Positions 5,297-6,411 of a stretch of DNA of 6,411 nt are shown here, one piece after another (within the stretch, counting starts at the first letter, position 1; every line of letters begins with the position of its first letter). Made by a program: the position numbers and the translations under genes. Source of the DNA: Caldilineaceae bacterium (GTDB lineage: Bacteria; Chloroflexota; Anaerolineae; Caldilineales; Caldilineaceae); assembly GCA_012032975.1 (NCBI GenBank), contig JAAUPU010000185.1:1-6411 (forward strand), read 5' to 3'. The notes under the pieces are model-generated. The model saw nothing but the letters and a program-made list of their open reading frames with translations, did not search any database and was not told the origin of the DNA.

Positions 5297-5739
5297 GCGG
5301 CCACGTAGCGACTCTGTTGCGTCAGCAGACGGCGCAACAGCAGGTAGCTGGCCGGCACGGTCAGCAGGCCGGCCAGCGCCGAGGAGAGCCGCAGCGAGTA
5401 GACGTCCACGCCCAGGATGGAGCCGACCGTCGCCTGCCAGTAGGTGTAGAGCGCCTCGCGCCCGCCATTGGCCGGCAGAAAGAGGGGGAAGTGGCCTGCC
5501 AACACCTGCTTGGCATCGATGGCGTTGAACGCTTCATCAAACTGGAAGCCCGGCGGCAACTCGCCGAGTTGGTAGAGGCGCAACGCTGCGGCCAACGCAG
5601 TCACCGCAGCCAGAACGATCCAGTCCCAACGGTTCCAGACCGGCGACGCAACCGGATTGATGTCATTTTGCGAGGGGCGAGGGCCTGCCCTGAGCTCGTC
5701 GAACGGGGCGGGCGGCTTGTGGCCAGTACCATTCACCAT
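5284..5739 (-). CDS. GT39-type glycosyltransferase, segment 1 of 3: N-terminus with catalytic acidic loop
   Basis: The first 148 residues or so of a protein of about 991 residues that continues in segments 2 and 3. Residues 40-58 are the first membrane helix (WIVLAAVTALAAALRLYQL). Residues 61-71 (LPPGFQFDEAF) carry the Asp68-Glu69 pair of the first outer loop, which is the catalytic acid site in GT-C enzymes of the PMT/ArnT type. Residues 82-127 (HFPLFLPANGGREALYTYWQ...SLRLSSALAGLLTVPA) match the family closely. The start chosen is the ATG at 5739-5737, which lies inside a heptamer array and has only GGTGA as a ribosome-binding sequence. Residues 10-25 (PAPFDELRAGPRPSQN) translate a dispersed repeat unit rather than a family segment. 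The frame is lost at about 5297-5301 and restored by one added base. purF ends 23 bp upstream, so the two may be cotranscribed. Confidence 0.8.
   Translation of the reverse strand: MVNGTGHKPPAPFDELRAGPRPSQNDINPVASPVWNRWDWIVLAAVTALAAALRLYQLGELPPGFQFDEAFNAIDAKQVLAGHFPLFLPANGGREALYTYWQATVGSILGVDVYSLRLSSALAGLLTVPASYLLLRRLLTQQSRYVAALPA
5683..5713. repeat. Dispersed palindromic repeat unit inside the glycosyltransferase coding region
   Basis: GCCTGCCC at 5683-5690 and GGGCGGGC at 5706-5713 pair with a single G-T wobble around TGAGCTCGTCGAAC. On the minus strand it reads 'TTCGACGAGCTCAGGGCAGG', close to the widespread environmental repeat with core TTCGACAAGCTCAGGG, whose translation (FDKLRAGP-like) is frequent in annotated Chloroflexota proteins. 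That likeness is recalled, not searched. Here it translates as PFDELRAGP in the cytoplasmic N-terminus of the glycosyltransferase. Confidence 0.6.
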
Positions 5740-5757
5740 TCACCATTCACCATTCAC
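5728..5757. repeat. Heptamer repeat array at the glycosyltransferase start, 4.3 units of ACCATTC
   Basis: Four perfect ACCATTC units run from 5728 to 5755 plus two bases. On the minus strand each unit reads GAATGGT, so every copy offers an ATG, and because seven is not a multiple of three successive ATGs fall in different frames. The ATG at 5739 is the one in frame with the glycosyltransferase. The array fills most of the gap between purF and this gene. Confidence 0.9.
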
Positions 5758-5762
5758 AATTA

Positions 5763-6411
5763 TCATCCCCACATATCCTCAAAAATCAATTTCTCCCGAT
5801 CCCGCTCATCATCAAAGAGCCATTCGGGAATTTGGATGGGATAGTCGCCGGAGAAGCAAGCGGTGCAGTGGCCAGTTTGCTGGCGAATGCCAGAGGTCAC
5901 GGCCTCTACCATACCTTCGTGGGTGAGGTAAGCCAGGCTGTCCGCGCCGATGCGCTGGCGAATGCCTTCGATGTCCAGCTTGTGGGCGATGAGGTCTTTG
6001 CGTGTGGCCATGTCGATGCCCATGAAGCAGGGATGGCGCACCGGCGGCGACGAAACGCGCACGTGCACTTCCTTGGCTCCGCCGTCGCGGATGAGCTGTA
6101 CCAGCGGGCCGGCCGTGTTGCCGCGCACAATCGAATCGTCAATGAGAACAACGCGCTTGCCCTTCAGGTTGGCTTCTAGCGGATTGTATTTGATGCGCAC
6201 GCCTTCCTTGCGCAGTTGGTCGTCGGGCTGGATGAAGGTACGGCCGATGTACCGATTTTTGGTGAGCCCTTCGGTGAACGGCAAGCCAGATTCCAGGCTG
6301 AAGCCAATCGCCGCCGGAGTGGCCGAATCGGGCACGCCGACAACGACATCGGCGTCGGCGGGGGCTTCGCGGGCCAGGATGCGGCCCAGCCGCTGGCGTA
6401 CCTCGTGGATG
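5763..6411 (-). CDS. purF: Amidophosphoribosyltransferase (glutamine PRPP amidotransferase), C-terminal 215 residues
   Basis: This is the phosphoribosyltransferase half of PurF, which makes 5-phosphoribosylamine from PRPP and glutamine in the first step of purine synthesis. The open frame enters from the window edge with [20 protein letters not shown] and continues through [14 protein letters not shown], the flexible-loop region [12 protein letters not shown], and the PRPP-binding motif [15 protein letters not shown]. The Cys in HPCFMGID and the Cys pair in [11 protein letters not shown] are the iron-sulfur cluster ligands of the Bacillus-type enzyme (a fourth lies upstream in the family). 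The enzyme should therefore be the [4Fe-4S], oxygen-sensitive type. It ends DMWG with a TGA at 5765-5763. The N-terminal glutaminase domain is outside the window. No frame break is seen. The GTG that encodes Val in VGVPDSATP is an internal codon and not a start. Confidence 0.96.
   Translation of the reverse strand, partial: IHEVRQRLGRILAREAPADADVVVGVPDSATPAAIGFSLESGLPFTEGLTKNRYIGRTFIQPDDQLRKEGVRIKYNPLEANLKGKRVVLIDDSIVRGNTAGPLVQLIRDGGAKEVHVRVSSPPVRHPCFMGIDMATRKDLIAHKLDIEGIRQRIGADSLAYLTHEGMVEAVTSGIRQQTGHCTACFSGDYPIQIPEWLFDDERDREKLIFEDMWG

Noticed and set aside
1554..5301. Programmed ribosomal frameshifting
   Set aside because: Five shifts in two unrelated genes, without shared slippery heptamers or downstream structures, make recoding very unlikely compared with missing bases.

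Overview
The window is 6.4 kb of GC-rich bacterial DNA in which every supported gene lies on the minus strand. Read in transcription order (high to low coordinates) these are: the C-terminal part of purF; a long GT39-type membrane glycosyltransferase with an extracytoplasmic beta-sandwich tail; an M42-family dinuclear metallopeptidase; a small phasin-like helical protein; and the N-terminus of a Gfo/Idh/MocA oxidoreductase. The style of the glycosyltransferase (multi-spanning N-terminus plus repeated 'FVHL...G.Y' beta domains), the M42 enzyme and the low-complexity and dispersed repeats between genes all point to Chloroflexota (Anaerolineae or Caldilineae-like). That assignment is inference from family resemblance; no taxonomic marker is present.

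Layout. 6411-5763: purF 3' part, intact as far as seen. 5757-5728: a heptamer array that supplies the start codon of the glycosyltransferase. 5739-2766: glycosyltransferase, one protein of about 990 residues now spread over three frames. 2765-2598: two facing arrays of octamer repeats. 2597-1554: M42 peptidase, one protein of about 348 residues spread over four frames. 1523-1392: a control region with a perfect consensus sigma-70 promoter flanked and penetrated by two copies of a 15-bp operator-like dyad. 1391-786: phasin-like gene, closed by a 14-bp hairpin terminator at 730-699. 698-279: about 420 bp without a credible gene, holding a possible promoter, small hairpins and a 17-bp tandem repeat. 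278-1: oxidoreductase start.

The genes do not form an obvious pathway. purF is purine synthesis, the glycosyltransferase is cell-surface glycan assembly, the M42 enzyme is peptide turnover, and the phasin-like gene appears to be an independently controlled monocistronic unit. The most notable features are the tightly built promoter/operator of the phasin-like gene, the repeat arrays placed exactly at gene starts, and five frame breaks in two genes, all of which are repaired by adding one base. The last fits deletion-type sequence error better than gene decay. I found no clear evidence of a wholly new defence or mobile system here.
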